Of a stretch of DNA of 64,000 nucleotides, positions 1-8,860 are shown piece by piece. Position numbers and translations under genes: made by a program. Every line of letters begins with the position of its first letter. Within the stretch, counting starts at the first letter, position 1. The notes under the pieces are model-generated. The model saw nothing but the letters and a program-made list of their open reading frames with translations, was not told the origin of the DNA and ran no database searches. The stretch comes from CAWDLX01 sp963753485 (lineage in GTDB: Bacteria; Actinomycetota; Actinomycetes; Mycobacteriales; Micromonosporaceae). The stretch covers positions 248,001 to 312,000 of the forward strand of contig CAVWCL010000020.1 of the NCBI GenBank assembly GCA_963753485.1, written 5' to 3'.

Positions 1-2
1 TC

Positions 3-845
3 GACGTCGACGGCCCGGCACTCGTACCCGACGGCTCCCGGATGCGTCAGCGGGCCACGCTGGTGCTGGTCCATGGTGGGCCGGGTGGGTACGACCACTC
101 GTACCTCAAGCCGCACTTCGCGCGCCTGGCCGAGCACGCCCAGGTCGTCTACGTCGATCTGCGTGACCACGGTCGCTCGGCCCGCCACGACCCCGCACAG
201 TGGAGCTTCGAGCTGTGCGCCGACGACCTGCGCGCGTTCTGTGATGCGCTCGGCCTGCAGGCGCCGATCGTTCTGGGCCACTCCCTGGGCGGCTTCATCG
301 CCATACTCTTCGGTGCCCGCCATCCGGGACGGGCGGGCGGACTGATCCTTCAGTCCACAATGGCGCGATTCGATCTGGACCGGCTGGTCGACGGCTTCCG
401 CCACGCGGCCGGCGACGAGGTGGCCGAACTCGCACGCCGCGACTATGCCGGGGAGCCGGTGACCGACGAGGAGTCGACCCAGGTCTTCGCCGCGTTTGGA
501 CCGCGGGTACCCGGGCCGGACGAGTTGGCTCGGTGCGTGCAGAATCCCGCGGTGGCCGGCGTCGGGATGGACCTGGTGCGCCAGCTCGACACAGTCGCCA
601 GCCTCGGCCGGATCACCTGCCCGACGCTGGTGTGCGTGGGCGAGCTGGATGCGGTCACGCCGGTGCCGGCGGCCGAGGAAATGATCGAGGCGCTGCCGCC
701 GGAGTGCCGCCAGCTCAGCGTGATCGCCGGAGCTGGCCATTTTCCGTGGCTGGACCGCCCCGACGAGTACTGGCCGATCATGACCGGGTTCATCTCAACG
801 GTTGGGGCAGGCGGAGAGTCTCAGTCTGGCCAGGAGGTGGCGTGA
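3..845 (+). CDS. Alpha/beta hydrolase, proline iminopeptidase-like (5' end outside window)
   Basis: Serine hydrolase of the alpha/beta fold, closest in look to proline iminopeptidases (family S33). The oxyanion motif HGGPG comes just after the first strand, and the nucleophile elbow GHSLGG follows about 80 residues later. Acid and histidine regions (GELDAVTP, GAGHFPW) sit in the expected places near the end. The reading frame stays open to the left edge, and the first internal ATG (42) leaves only about ten residues before HGGPG, so the true start is probably upstream of the window. The substrate cannot be told from sequence; many such proteins hydrolyse small amides or esters rather than peptides. 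Confidence 0.85.
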   Translation, partial: DVDGPALVPDGSRMRQRATLVLVHGGPGGYDHSYLKPHFARLAEHAQVVYVDLRDHGRSARHDPAQWSFELCADDLRAFCDALGLQAPIVLGHSLGGFIAILFGARHPGRAGGLILQSTMARFDLDRLVDGFRHAAGDEVAELARRDYAGEPVTDEESTQVFAAFGPRVPGPDELARCVQNPAVAGVGMDLVRQLDTVASLGRITCPTLVCVGELDAVTPVPAAEEMIEALPPECRQLSVIAGAGHFPWLDRPDEYWPIMTGFISTVGAGGESQSGQEVA

Positions 846-1036
846 CCGGTTCGGATGAGGCGGCCCTGCGGGCGTATGTGACGGCTCACCCACACCGCCG
901 CGAGGATTCCGGCAATACCGACAAATGCCGTGGTGACCGTCCCTACCCATGCCACCCCGCCATGATGGCGCCGGCCTGTCACCGAGCCAGGCCGGGGGTC
1001 CAGGAGGCGGTCATCCTGGCTTGACAGGTCGGCCAT
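821..1036 (-). CDS. Small single-pass membrane protein
   Basis: A 71-residue reading frame that fills the gap between the hydrolase and the SPFH gene. It has a charged N-terminus, then one hydrophobic segment (about residues 27-50, rich in Gly, Val and Ala), then a short basic tail. Its end overlaps the end of the convergent hydrolase gene by 25 bases. The ATG at 1036 has no clear ribosome site, so this call rests on the membrane segment and on the otherwise empty gap. I do not recognise the family. Confidence 0.4.
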   Translation of the reverse strand: MADLSSQDDRLLDPRPGSVTGRRHHGGVAWVGTVTTAFVGIAGILAAVWVSRHIRPQGRLIRTGHATSWPD

Positions 1037-1067
1037 AGTGGACGTGCCCGACGCGTGAGGAGGCGGA

Positions 1068-2480
1068 ATGGCTGGGGAGAACCGCAACGCGTACCTCGAC
1101 CAGGTGGTCGCGCAGCAGGAACAGCTGGAGCAGGATCTGCGCACCAAGCGGTCCAGCCCGCAGTCGTTCGCGCCCCCGCCGATGCCGGCGGCGCGGGCCC
1201 GCCGGGAGCCCGAGCTGCCCAGCCAGGCCGCTTCGGCCCCGCGGCCGGTGGTGATCGCCGCTGGGCCGGCCCCGGTCGTCGCCGACGTACGCATCAGTGG
1301 GGTCTGGCGTTGGAAGACCGTGCTGGTGCCGCCGAACGCGTTCGTGGTCCACACCCGTCGCGGCGAGGATCGCCCCCGCCATATCGGGCTCGGGGTCAGC
1401 TTCCGCTTCAATCCGGCGACCGACTCGTACCTGGTGGTGCCGGGCGCGATGCAGACCGTCCTGATCAGCGCGTACTGCATCTGCCGTGAGCTGCAGGGTG
1501 TGCTGGTGCAGGCGTACGTGCAATGGATCATTGAGGATTTCGATTCGGCCTACCGCAAGCTGGACTTCAGCGACGCCGAGGACCCGATGCGGCTGGTCAA
1601 CCTCCAGCTCAAGGAGCAGGCGGAGGCGGCGATCAAGGACAAGGTCGCCACCATGGGCGTGCACGAGGTGCTCAGCGACAAGCAGCCCATCGTCGAGGAG
1701 CTGACGGCGCGGTTGCGGGCGGTGGCCGAGGGCGAGGAGTCCGGCGCAGATCGCGGCCTGGGCCTGCGCATCGTCACGGTCCAGATCAAGGAGGCCGTGG
1801 TCAGTTCGCAGAGTCTGTGGGAGAACCTGCAGAAGCCGTTCCGCGCCGAGCAGGGCCGCATCGCCCGGCTGGCCGAACTGGACGCGCAGGATGTCGTGGT
1901 CACCCGGGAGTTGAACGCGGCCCGGACCCAGCAGACGCAACGGCTGGAGAACGACCGCGATCTGGCCGACAAGCGGGCCACCAACGACTCGGCCGCGTTC
2001 GACCGGGAAGCGGACGAGTCCGCCCGCCGAGCCGTCCGCGAGCAGGAGGACGCTCGGCGCCTGGCCGAACTGCAGAGCGAGACGGCGCTGCAGGCGTTGG
2101 CGCTCGAGCGCGCCCGCGACGCCGAAGAGCTCGACGTCGGACGGCTGCGGCTCAACCGGGAAAACGAGCTGCGCGGGCTCGCGATCGAGGGGGAGCTGGC
2201 CGCCGCGCGGGCCCGGATCGAGGCGTCCCACGCCGCCGATCTGCTGCGCCTGGAGCGGGACCGAATCAAGGCCACATTGGACAATGAGCAGACCGCCGAG
2301 GCCATCCAGGCCAAGCTCATCAAGGCGCTGCCGGAGATCGTGGCGAAGCTTCCCAAGCCCGACGAGCTGCGCGCGGTGACCATCGGGGGTACGCAGGCCA
2401 CCACGGTGAGCGGGCTCCTCGCCGAGCTGGCCGCGGTCGTCAACGCGTTACGCACCACGGTATCCGTCGCGTCGACGTAA
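1068..2480 (+). CDS. SPFH/band 7 domain protein
   Basis: A 470-residue protein. Residues 1-80 are polar and proline-rich. Residues about 85-270 resemble an SPFH (stomatin/flotillin) domain, and residues about 270-430 form a long charged helical region rich in Glu, Arg and Ala, likely a coiled coil. SPFH proteins build oligomeric scaffolds on membranes, but no hydrophobic anchor is visible here, so this one may be soluble or peripherally bound. The start is well supported by GAGGAGG at 1057-1063. It is transcribed alone and ends against a 64-bp palindrome. Its partner and role are unknown. Confidence 0.75.
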   Translation: MAGENRNAYLDQVVAQQEQLEQDLRTKRSSPQSFAPPPMPAARARREPELPSQAASAPRPVVIAAGPAPVVADVRISGVWRWKTVLVPPNAFVVHTRRGEDRPRHIGLGVSFRFNPATDSYLVVPGAMQTVLISAYCICRELQGVLVQAYVQWIIEDFDSAYRKLDFSDAEDPMRLVNLQLKEQAEAAIKDKVATMGVHEVLSDKQPIVEELTARLRAVAEGEESGADRGLGLRIVTVQIKEAVVSSQSLWENLQKPFRAEQGRIARLAELDAQDVVVTRELNAARTQQTQRLENDRDLADKRATNDSAAFDREADESARRAVREQEDARRLAELQSETALQALALERARDAEELDVGRLRLNRENELRGLAIEGELAAARARIEASHAADLLRLERDRIKATLDNEQTAEAIQAKLIKALPEIVAKLPKPDELRAVTIGGTQATTVSGLLAELAAVVNALRTTVSVAST

Positions 2481-2485
2481 ACCCC

Positions 2486-2549
2486 CGTCGATCTAGGGCA
2501 TAGGCGCGTGATTGGAGATCAAACCGTGCGCATACGCCCTAGATCGACG
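2486..2549. repeat. 64-bp dispersed palindrome, copy 1
   Basis: Imperfect inverted repeat starting CGTCGATCTAGGGC and ending GCCCTAGATCGACG. It lies between the convergent SPFH and acyl-CoA synthetase genes. The same 64-bp element occurs at 5270, 27576 and 49892. In RNA it would form a long hairpin and could end transcription from both sides. Confidence 0.85.
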
Positions 2550-2567
2550 AGAGTCATGGACGCGAGG

Positions 2568-5261
2568 TCAGTGGGGCTCGCGGAGCGCGCGGACCGCGGC
2601 GTCGGGCTCGTCGCCGATCGCCGCCAGGCGCAGCTTGACGTCGACAGCGACCACGCCGGACGTACCGGCGATGACGGGGTTGAGGTCCAGTTCGGCGATC
2701 TCGGGTAGGTCCTCGGCCAACCGGCCGAGGCGCAGCTCGAGCTCCTCGACCGCGGCGGTGTCCACCGGTGGCTGGCCCCGGTAGCCGGTGAGCAGTGCAG
2801 CCGCCCGCAGGGAGCGCCACATCGCGGCGGCGTCCACGTCGGTGACGGGCAGCAGCCGCAGCGCCCGGTCGCCGAAGATCTCGGTGTGCACGCCGCCGAG
2901 CCCGATCATCACAAGTGAGCCGAAGACGCTGTCGTGGATGACCCCGGCGACGAGCTCGACCCCCGGCGCCGCCATCGGTTGGACCAGCACCGTCGGTGCC
3001 GAACCGGCCACCGCCGCGGCGATCCGGCGGTACGCGTCCCGGACCTCATCCGGCGTCGACAGTCCTAACTGGACCGCGCCCAGGTCGCTCTTGTGCACGA
3101 GGGTTGGGTCGGCGGCCTTGAGGGCGACCGGGCAGCCGAACTCGCCGGCCGCCTTGACGGCCGCGTCGACCCCGGTGACGACGGCGCCGGGCAGGACCGG
3201 TACGCCGTAGCAGCGCAGCAGCGAGGCGGCCACGTCGGCCGGTTGCCAGCCACCGCCGGCCGCCAGCGCGTCGGCGACGATCGTGCGTGCCGCGGCCCGG
3301 TCGATGTCGGCGAAGTCGGGGCGTCGACCCGTCGGCGTCGCCCGCCAGCGCGCGTACCCGGCGGCGTGGCCGAGCGCGACCACGGCCTGCTCGGGCAGGT
3401 CGTACACGGGCGCGTGCCGCGAGCCCAGCGAGGTCGGCGCGTCCGGCACCCCGAGCAGCACGGCGGCGACCGGGATCGCGGACTGGTCGACCGCGGCCGA
3501 GATGGCCGCGACGGTGCCGGGCACATCGTTGGCGCCGGTGACCGCGAACACGACGAGCAGCGCGTCCACGGTGCCGCTGGCGGCGAGCTCGTGGATGGTT
3601 GCGGTGAACGTCTCGGGCGTCGCCGCGGCACCGAGATCGATCGGATTGGCCACCGTCGCCGCCTTGGGCGCACCGGCCGCGATCCGCGCCTGCATCGGGG
3701 CGGCGAGCGTGGGGACTCTCAGCCGGTAGGCATCGGCGGCATCGACGACCATGACGTTCACGCCGCCGGCGTTGCCGACGACGCCGAGCCGCGAGCCGGC
3801 CGGCAGCGGCTGCGCGACGAAGAGCCGGGCAGCGTCGAAGAGTTCGCCGAGAGTGTCGCAGCGCACCACCCCGGCCTGCGCGAAGAGCGCGGCGACGGTC
3901 GCGTCCGGGGCGGCCGCCGCGGCGGTGTGTGAGGCGCCCGCCCGCGCTCCGGCGGCTGACCGGCCGCTCTTGACCGCCAGCACCGGCTTGCGCCGGGCGA
4001 GTGCTCGGGCGACGTGGGCGAACCGGCGGGGGTTGCCGACAGACTCCAGGTACAGCGCCACCGCCGTGGTCGCCGGATCGTCGTACCAGTACGAGAGCAG
4101 GTCGTTGCCGCTGACATCCGCCTTGTTGCCCAGCGAGACGAAGCTGGACAACCCCGTTCCGGCTCGGCGGGCGTGCTCCAGGATGCTGATCGCGACGGCG
4201 CCGGACTGGGATGCGACCGCCAGCCCGCCGGGCTGTGGGTCGACGGCGGCGAATGTCGCCTGAAGGCGTACCTGCGGATCGGTGTTGAGGACCCCGAGGC
4301 AGTTCGGCCCGACCATCCGTAGGCCGTGGCGTCGCGCGATGTGCACCAGCTCCGTTTGCGCCGCCCGCCCGGCCTCTCCCTCTTCGCCGAAGCCGGCGGT
4401 CAGGACCACGGCGGCCCGCACGCCGCGCGCCCCGCACTCCTCGAGCACTGCCGCCACGGCGGGTGCCGGTACGGCGATCACGACGAGGTCGACCGGCTCC
4501 GGCACGGCCGCGATGGACGGGTACGCGGTGACCCCGGCGATCGTGGTGGCCAGCGGGTTGACCGGGTACACCGTTCCGGTGAAGCCACCGGCGACCAGGT
4601 TGGCGAGTACGGCGTGGCCGACCCCGCCGGGCTGGCGGCCCGCGCCGATCACGGCAACCGAGCGCGGGGCCAGTAGTGGGGTGAGGGAGAGGCGGGCGGC
4701 GTGGCGGTCGCGCGCATCCAGCGCGGTCGTGTCCGCGCCGTCGGTCGGCATCCGGACCACGACCAACCCCTCTTCGTGGGTCAGCCGGAGACCCGCGCCG
4801 AGGTCGGCCGCGACCCTCACCATGGGGGCGTTTCCCGGCAGCACCTCACCCATGAGTTCGGTGACCCCGACCTGACGGGCCGCCGCGGCCAGGTACTCCA
4901 GCAGCAGCGTGCCGATGCCCCGCCCGTGGTGCGCGTCGGCGACGAAGACGGCGAACTCGGCCTCGCTCGTCTCGCCGAGACGTTCCCACGAGGCCACTGC
5001 GACGATCTGACCGGCGTGCTCGGCGAGCAGGCCGGCATGGTCGGACGAGTCCGGCCGGGTCAGCCGGGCGACCTCCTCGTCAACATTCGGCCGACCACCG
5101 GTGAAGAACCGGCGGTAGAGGCTGTCCGGCGAGCCGCCCGCGTAGAGCGCCTGCAGCCCCGCCGCGTCCGCCGCGGTGGTCGGCCGGATCCGGACTATCC
5201 GGCCGTCCGCGGTGAGCGCGTCAACCCCGTGGCGGCTCGCCAACTCGGTCATGGCGGCCAC
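2568..5261 (-). CDS. GNAT acetyltransferase fused to NDP-forming acyl-CoA synthetase (Pat-like)
   Basis: An 897-residue fusion. Residues about 20-170 are a GNAT acetyltransferase (acetyl-CoA loop around HHGRGIGTLLL). The rest is an ADP-forming acyl-CoA synthetase: CoA-binding domain (SVAVIGAGRQPGGVG), ligase domain (MVGPNCLG, SQSGAVA), and a C-terminal ATP-grasp domain (VALKAADP, HKSDLGAVQLG). This GNAT-first order is that of the actinobacterial protein lysine acetyltransferase PatA, which acetylates enzymes such as acetyl-CoA synthetase. In Pat enzymes the synthetase part usually senses rather than catalyses; here the SHT motif keeps the histidine used in phosphoryl transfer, so activity cannot be excluded. 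It may respond to acetyl-CoA made by the phosphoketolase route. Confidence 0.88.
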   Translation of the reverse strand: MAAMTELASRHGVDALTADGRIVRIRPTTAADAAGLQALYAGGSPDSLYRRFFTGGRPNVDEEVARLTRPDSSDHAGLLAEHAGQIVAVASWERLGETSEAEFAVFVADAHHGRGIGTLLLEYLAAAARQVGVTELMGEVLPGNAPMVRVAADLGAGLRLTHEEGLVVVRMPTDGADTTALDARDRHAARLSLTPLLAPRSVAVIGAGRQPGGVGHAVLANLVAGGFTGTVYPVNPLATTIAGVTAYPSIAAVPEPVDLVVIAVPAPAVAAVLEECGARGVRAAVVLTAGFGEEGEAGRAAQTELVHIARRHGLRMVGPNCLGVLNTDPQVRLQATFAAVDPQPGGLAVASQSGAVAISILEHARRAGTGLSSFVSLGNKADVSGNDLLSYWYDDPATTAVALYLESVGNPRRFAHVARALARRKPVLAVKSGRSAAGARAGASHTAAAAAPDATVAALFAQAGVVRCDTLGELFDAARLFVAQPLPAGSRLGVVGNAGGVNVMVVDAADAYRLRVPTLAAPMQARIAAGAPKAATVANPIDLGAAATPETFTATIHELAASGTVDALLVVFAVTGANDVPGTVAAISAAVDQSAIPVAAVLLGVPDAPTSLGSRHAPVYDLPEQAVVALGHAAGYARWRATPTGRRPDFADIDRAAARTIVADALAAGGGWQPADVAASLLRCYGVPVLPGAVVTGVDAAVKAAGEFGCPVALKAADPTLVHKSDLGAVQLGLSTPDEVRDAYRRIAAAVAGSAPTVLVQPMAAPGVELVAGVIHDSVFGSLVMIGLGGVHTEIFGDRALRLLPVTDVDAAAMWRSLRAAALLTGYRGQPPVDTAAVEELELRLGRLAEDLPEIAELDLNPVIAGTSGVVAVDVKLRLAAIGDEPDAAVRALREPH

Positions 5262-5269
5262 CCTACCGT

Positions 5270-5333
5270 TGCCGATCTAGGGCGTATGCGCGTGGTCAAA
5301 GATCGAACCATGTGCATAAGCCCTAGATCGACG
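5270..5333. repeat. 64-bp dispersed palindrome, copy 2
   Basis: Same element as at 2486, with two changes in the first four bases of the left arm. It fills the gap between the stop of the upstream nitroreductase gene (5337) and the start of the synthetase gene (5261), both on the minus strand, so here it separates tandem genes. Confidence 0.85.
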
Positions 5334-5336
5334 GGC

Positions 5337-6335
5337 TCAGGGGCGGACGATTTCGACGATCTGATCGGCCGGCAGCCGCGGGGTGTGCGGTGGCCCGGCC
5401 TCGTCCGGGTCGGGGGCGCCCAAGCGCAGCACCAGGTAGGGCTCGCCGATGCCGGAGAGCAGGCGGCGAAGCTCCTGCCGGGTCGAGGCGACCTCGACAA
5501 CGCCGCTGAGCGGGAGCAGCGTGAGCCCGTGCTCCAGCGCGCAGACCCAGGCTGCGCTGAGTGCCTCCCCGCCGCGCAGCCAACCGGCCGGCGTGTCGTG
5601 GTCGCCGTAGAGGATGAGGTAGACCGCGGCGCCGTCGTGGCCGGCGCCCACGGCGAGCCGGCCCTCATGGCCGAAGTAGCGCCCGGGCACGGTGGTCTGC
5701 GGCGGGTCGTGGGGAATGACGTCGTCGGGGACGCCGAGACCGTCGGCCCGGGTGCCGCCGGCCCAGTACGCCAGCTCGGCCTGCCAGGCCGGATCCCCGG
5801 TCTCGACCCGCTGGGCGCGCGCGGCCGCCGCGGCGAGGCCGATCACGTCATCGGGGCGGAGCCGGTGCAGCTGGGCGCCGGCCGCGCCGGCTGCGGCGGC
5901 GATGTCCTCGATCGCCGCCGGGGTCGGGGCGACATCCGAGACCGGCCGGCGGTCGGTGTGGCGTACCCGCAGCATCTGCAGGTCGCGCATGGCCCGCGGG
6001 TTCACGTCGATGCGCCCGGTGAGCGTCACCACTGCGAGCAGGTCCGGCCGGGCCGGATCGGGTACCCGGTGAACCTGCGCCGCCCAGCCCTCGGCGGCCA
6101 GGGCGGTGGTCACGTGGTGCAGCGCGGCGCCGCAGCTCACGGTGAGCAGCCGGCCGGTCGGGTCGGTGACCTCGAGCTGGCGCTCACGCCGGGCGAGCAG
6201 CTCCAGATTCGACCCGACGACCCGCCAATGCCACGGCTGGGTGTTGTGGATGGACGGCGCCAGCCCGGCCATCCGGGCCGCCTCCGCCAGGGCGGACGGT
6301 GCCGCGGCGGCCTCGGCGTCGGTCATGGTGCTCAT
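5337..6335 (-). CDS. Acg-family nitroreductase-like protein 1
   Basis: A 332-residue member of the duplicated nitroreductase-fold family that includes M. tuberculosis Acg (Rv2032). The N-terminal hallmark APSIHNTQPWHWR is at about residues 25-37, and the C-terminal half carries the second half-domain (GGEALSAAWV). Acg proteins bind FMN, but their reaction is unclear and some cannot use NAD(P)H; a role in flavin storage has been proposed. I chose the ATG at 6335 because it forms ATGA with the phosphoketolase stop and follows GGAAGGA, which points to translational coupling. Paralogs lie at 11501 and 38638. Confidence 0.88.
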   Translation of the reverse strand: MSTMTDAEAAAAPSALAEAARMAGLAPSIHNTQPWHWRVVGSNLELLARRERQLEVTDPTGRLLTVSCGAALHHVTTALAAEGWAAQVHRVPDPARPDLLAVVTLTGRIDVNPRAMRDLQMLRVRHTDRRPVSDVAPTPAAIEDIAAAAGAAGAQLHRLRPDDVIGLAAAAARAQRVETGDPAWQAELAYWAGGTRADGLGVPDDVIPHDPPQTTVPGRYFGHEGRLAVGAGHDGAAVYLILYGDHDTPAGWLRGGEALSAAWVCALEHGLTLLPLSGVVEVASTRQELRRLLSGIGEPYLVLRLGAPDPDEAGPPHTPRLPADQIVEIVRP

Positions 6336-8722
6336 CGTAGGTCCTTCCGGTCGGCCGCCGGCCAGCTCCACTCGCTCACCTCGGGCAGGTCAGCGCCGGT
6401 CGCGCGGATGTAGTCGTGGTGCTCGGCGCGCTTGTCCACCAGCGCCTGCCGGACCGAGGCGGCGCTGCGCGCCAACCCCGGGACCCGGTCGATGACGTCG
6501 ATGACCAGATGGAAACGGTCCACATTGTTCATCACGACCATGTCGAACGGCGTGGTGGTCGTGCCCTCCTCGGTGTAGCCACGCACGTGCAGGTTGTCGT
6601 GGCCATGGCGGCGGTAGGTGAGGCGGTGGATGAGCCATGGGTAGCCGTGGTAGGCGAAGATGACGGGCCGGTCGGTGGTGAAGATGGCGTCGTACTCCGG
6701 GTCGGCGAGACCGTGCGGATGTTCCGCCGCTGGCTGCAGGCGCATGAGGTCGACCACGTTCACCACCCGTACCCGCAGCTCGGGCAGGTAGCGGCGGAGC
6801 AGGTCGGCCGCGGCCAGGATCTCCAGGGTTGGCACGTCGCCGGCGCAGGCCAGCACCACGTCGGGGTCGCCGGCATCGGTGCTGGCCCACTCCCAGATGC
6901 CCAGGCCGCGGGCGCAGTGCCGGCTGGCGGCCTCCGGATCGAGCCAGGTCGGTGCGGGTTGTTTGCCGGCGACCACGACGTTGATGTAGTCGCGGCTGCG
7001 CAGGCAGTGGTCCATCACCGAGAGGAGGGTGTTCGCGTCCGGGGGCAGGTACACCCGGACCACCCCGCCCTTCTTGTTGACCAGGTGGTCGATGAACCCG
7101 GGGTCCTGGTGGGAGAAGCCGTTGTGGTCCTGGCGCCACACATGCGAGGTGAGCAGGTAGTTCAGCGACGGGATCGGGCGGCGCCAGGGCAGCTCGCGGC
7201 TCACCTTGAGCCACTTCGCATGCTGGTTCACCATCGAGTCGACGATCTGCACGAACGCCTCGTAGCACGAGAAGATGCCGTGCCGGCCGGTGAGCAGGTA
7301 CCCCTCGAGCCAACCCTGGCAGGTGTGCTCGGAGAGGATCTCCATGACCCGCCCGGTCCGCGCCAGGTGCTCGTCGACCGGGTCGATGCGGGCCCGCCAG
7401 ACCTTGTCGGTCACCTCGAGGACGGCGCCCAGCCGGTTGGACTCGGTCTCGTCCGGCCCGACGATGCGCACGTTGTGGTAGCGCTCGTTGGCGGTCAGCA
7501 CGTCGCGCAGCCAGCCGCCGAGCACCCGGGTCGGCTCGGCCGTGCCCGCCCCGGGTTCGGTGACCTTGACCGCGTAGTCGTGGAAGTCGGGCAGCTCGAG
7601 CGGGCGTGGCTGCCGGCCTCCGTTGGCCTGCGGGTTCGCGCCCATGCGCAGGTCGCCGCGGGGCAACCAGTCGACGATGGCGGCCACCGGCGCACCGGCG
7701 GCGTCGAAGAGCTCGTCCGGCCGGTACGAGCGCAGCCACGTCTCCAGCTGGGCCAGGTGCGCGACATCGTCGCGGGCAGCCGGTAGCGGAACCTGGTGGG
7801 CCCGCCAGGTGCCCTCGACCTGGCGGCCGTCGACCGTCCGCGGACCGGTCCAGCCCTTTGGTGTGCGCAGCACCACCATCGGCCACTGTGGACGCACGAC
7901 CGACCCGTCGACCCGGGCGGCGCGCTGGATCGCGGCGATCTGGTCGAAGGCGGTGTCCAGGGTCGCCGCCAGCGCCTGATGCACCAGCTCCGGGTCGTGG
8001 CCGTCGACCAGGTACGGGCGATGCCCGTATCCGGTCAGCAGTGCGGTCAGCTCCTCGTCGCCGATCCGGGCGAGCAGCGTCGGATTGGCGATCTTGTAGC
8101 CGTTCAGGTGCAGGATGGGCAGCACCGCACCGTCGCCGACCGGGTCGAGGTATTTGTTGGAGTGCCAGGCGGCGGCGAGCGGGCCCGTCTCCGCCTCGCC
8201 GTCGCCGATCACGCACGCCACCACCAGGTCGGGGTTGTCCAGGGCGGCGCCGTACGCGTGGGCGAGCGAGTAGCCCAGCTCGCCGCCCTCGTGGATGGAG
8301 CCCGGCGTCTGCGGGGCGACGTGGCTCGGTATTCCGCCCGGGAACGAGAACTGGCGGAACAACCGGGCCATGCCGGGCTCGTCCAGGCCCACCTCGGGGT
8401 AGACCTCCGAGTAGGTGCCCTCCAGCCACACGTTGGCGACCACTCCCGGGCCCCCGTGGCCGGGGCCGGTGACGAAGATGACCTCCTGCTCGCGGCCGCG
8501 GATCACCCGGTTGAGGTGTGCGTAGAGCAGGTTGAGCCCAGGAGTCGTGCCCCAGTGCCCGAGCAGCCGGGGCTTGACCTGCTCCGGCCGCAGGGGTTCG
8601 CGCAGCAATGGGTTGCCCATGAGGTAGATCTGCCCCACCGACAGGTAGTTGGCCGCCCGCCAGTAGCCGTCGATCCGGCTCAGCTCGTCCGCGCTCAGGG
8701 GGCGGCCCGACACGATGTCCAT
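6332..8722 (-). CDS. xfp: Xylulose-5-phosphate/fructose-6-phosphate phosphoketolase
   Basis: A full-length (796-residue) thiamine-diphosphate enzyme that cleaves xylulose 5-phosphate, and often fructose 6-phosphate, with phosphate to give acetyl phosphate plus a shorter sugar phosphate. The family pattern is clear: GHWGTTPGLNLLYAHLNR near the start, the diphosphate/Mg motif GDGEAETGPLAAAWHSNKY, HLNGYKI, and the C-terminal phosphoketolase domain. Acetyl phosphate can be turned into acetate plus ATP by the AckA encoded at 21421, a route that needs no electron acceptor. It is the first gene of a two-gene operon with a nitroreductase, and a DevR-like half-matching dyad (8754-8767) lies 32 bases upstream of the ATG. 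Confidence 0.95.
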   Translation of the reverse strand: MDIVSGRPLSADELSRIDGYWRAANYLSVGQIYLMGNPLLREPLRPEQVKPRLLGHWGTTPGLNLLYAHLNRVIRGREQEVIFVTGPGHGGPGVVANVWLEGTYSEVYPEVGLDEPGMARLFRQFSFPGGIPSHVAPQTPGSIHEGGELGYSLAHAYGAALDNPDLVVACVIGDGEAETGPLAAAWHSNKYLDPVGDGAVLPILHLNGYKIANPTLLARIGDEELTALLTGYGHRPYLVDGHDPELVHQALAATLDTAFDQIAAIQRAARVDGSVVRPQWPMVVLRTPKGWTGPRTVDGRQVEGTWRAHQVPLPAARDDVAHLAQLETWLRSYRPDELFDAAGAPVAAIVDWLPRGDLRMGANPQANGGRQPRPLELPDFHDYAVKVTEPGAGTAEPTRVLGGWLRDVLTANERYHNVRIVGPDETESNRLGAVLEVTDKVWRARIDPVDEHLARTGRVMEILSEHTCQGWLEGYLLTGRHGIFSCYEAFVQIVDSMVNQHAKWLKVSRELPWRRPIPSLNYLLTSHVWRQDHNGFSHQDPGFIDHLVNKKGGVVRVYLPPDANTLLSVMDHCLRSRDYINVVVAGKQPAPTWLDPEAASRHCARGLGIWEWASTDAGDPDVVLACAGDVPTLEILAAADLLRRYLPELRVRVVNVVDLMRLQPAAEHPHGLADPEYDAIFTTDRPVIFAYHGYPWLIHRLTYRRHGHDNLHVRGYTEEGTTTTPFDMVVMNNVDRFHLVIDVIDRVPGLARSAASVRQALVDKRAEHHDYIRATGADLPEVSEWSWPAADRKDLR

Positions 8723-8753
8723 GATGGCTCCTCAGCAGTGGTGGGCCTGTTCG

Positions 8754-8767
8754 CGATCGTAGGTCCC
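8754..8767 (-). promoter_or_regulatory. Weak DevR-type dyad upstream of xfp
   Basis: On the minus strand this reads GGGACCTACGATCG. It agrees with GGGNCNNNNGNCCC except at the last CCC, and is identical at 12 of 14 bases to the box before the nitroreductase at 38638. Candidate only. Confidence 0.4.
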
Positions 8768-8860
8768 CCCGACCTCGGCGCGCAGACTCTCCGGCTGCGT
8801 GCCCGGGTACCGGCCGGCATCGGCTCCGGGCGCGTACCCTGGGGTCGGTAGCATGCGGGG

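Noticed and set aside
4701..6413. A 570-codon plus-strand frame
   Set aside because: Antisense to the Pat-like and nitroreductase genes, which have clear domain motifs; low-complexity Arg/Gly/Val composition.
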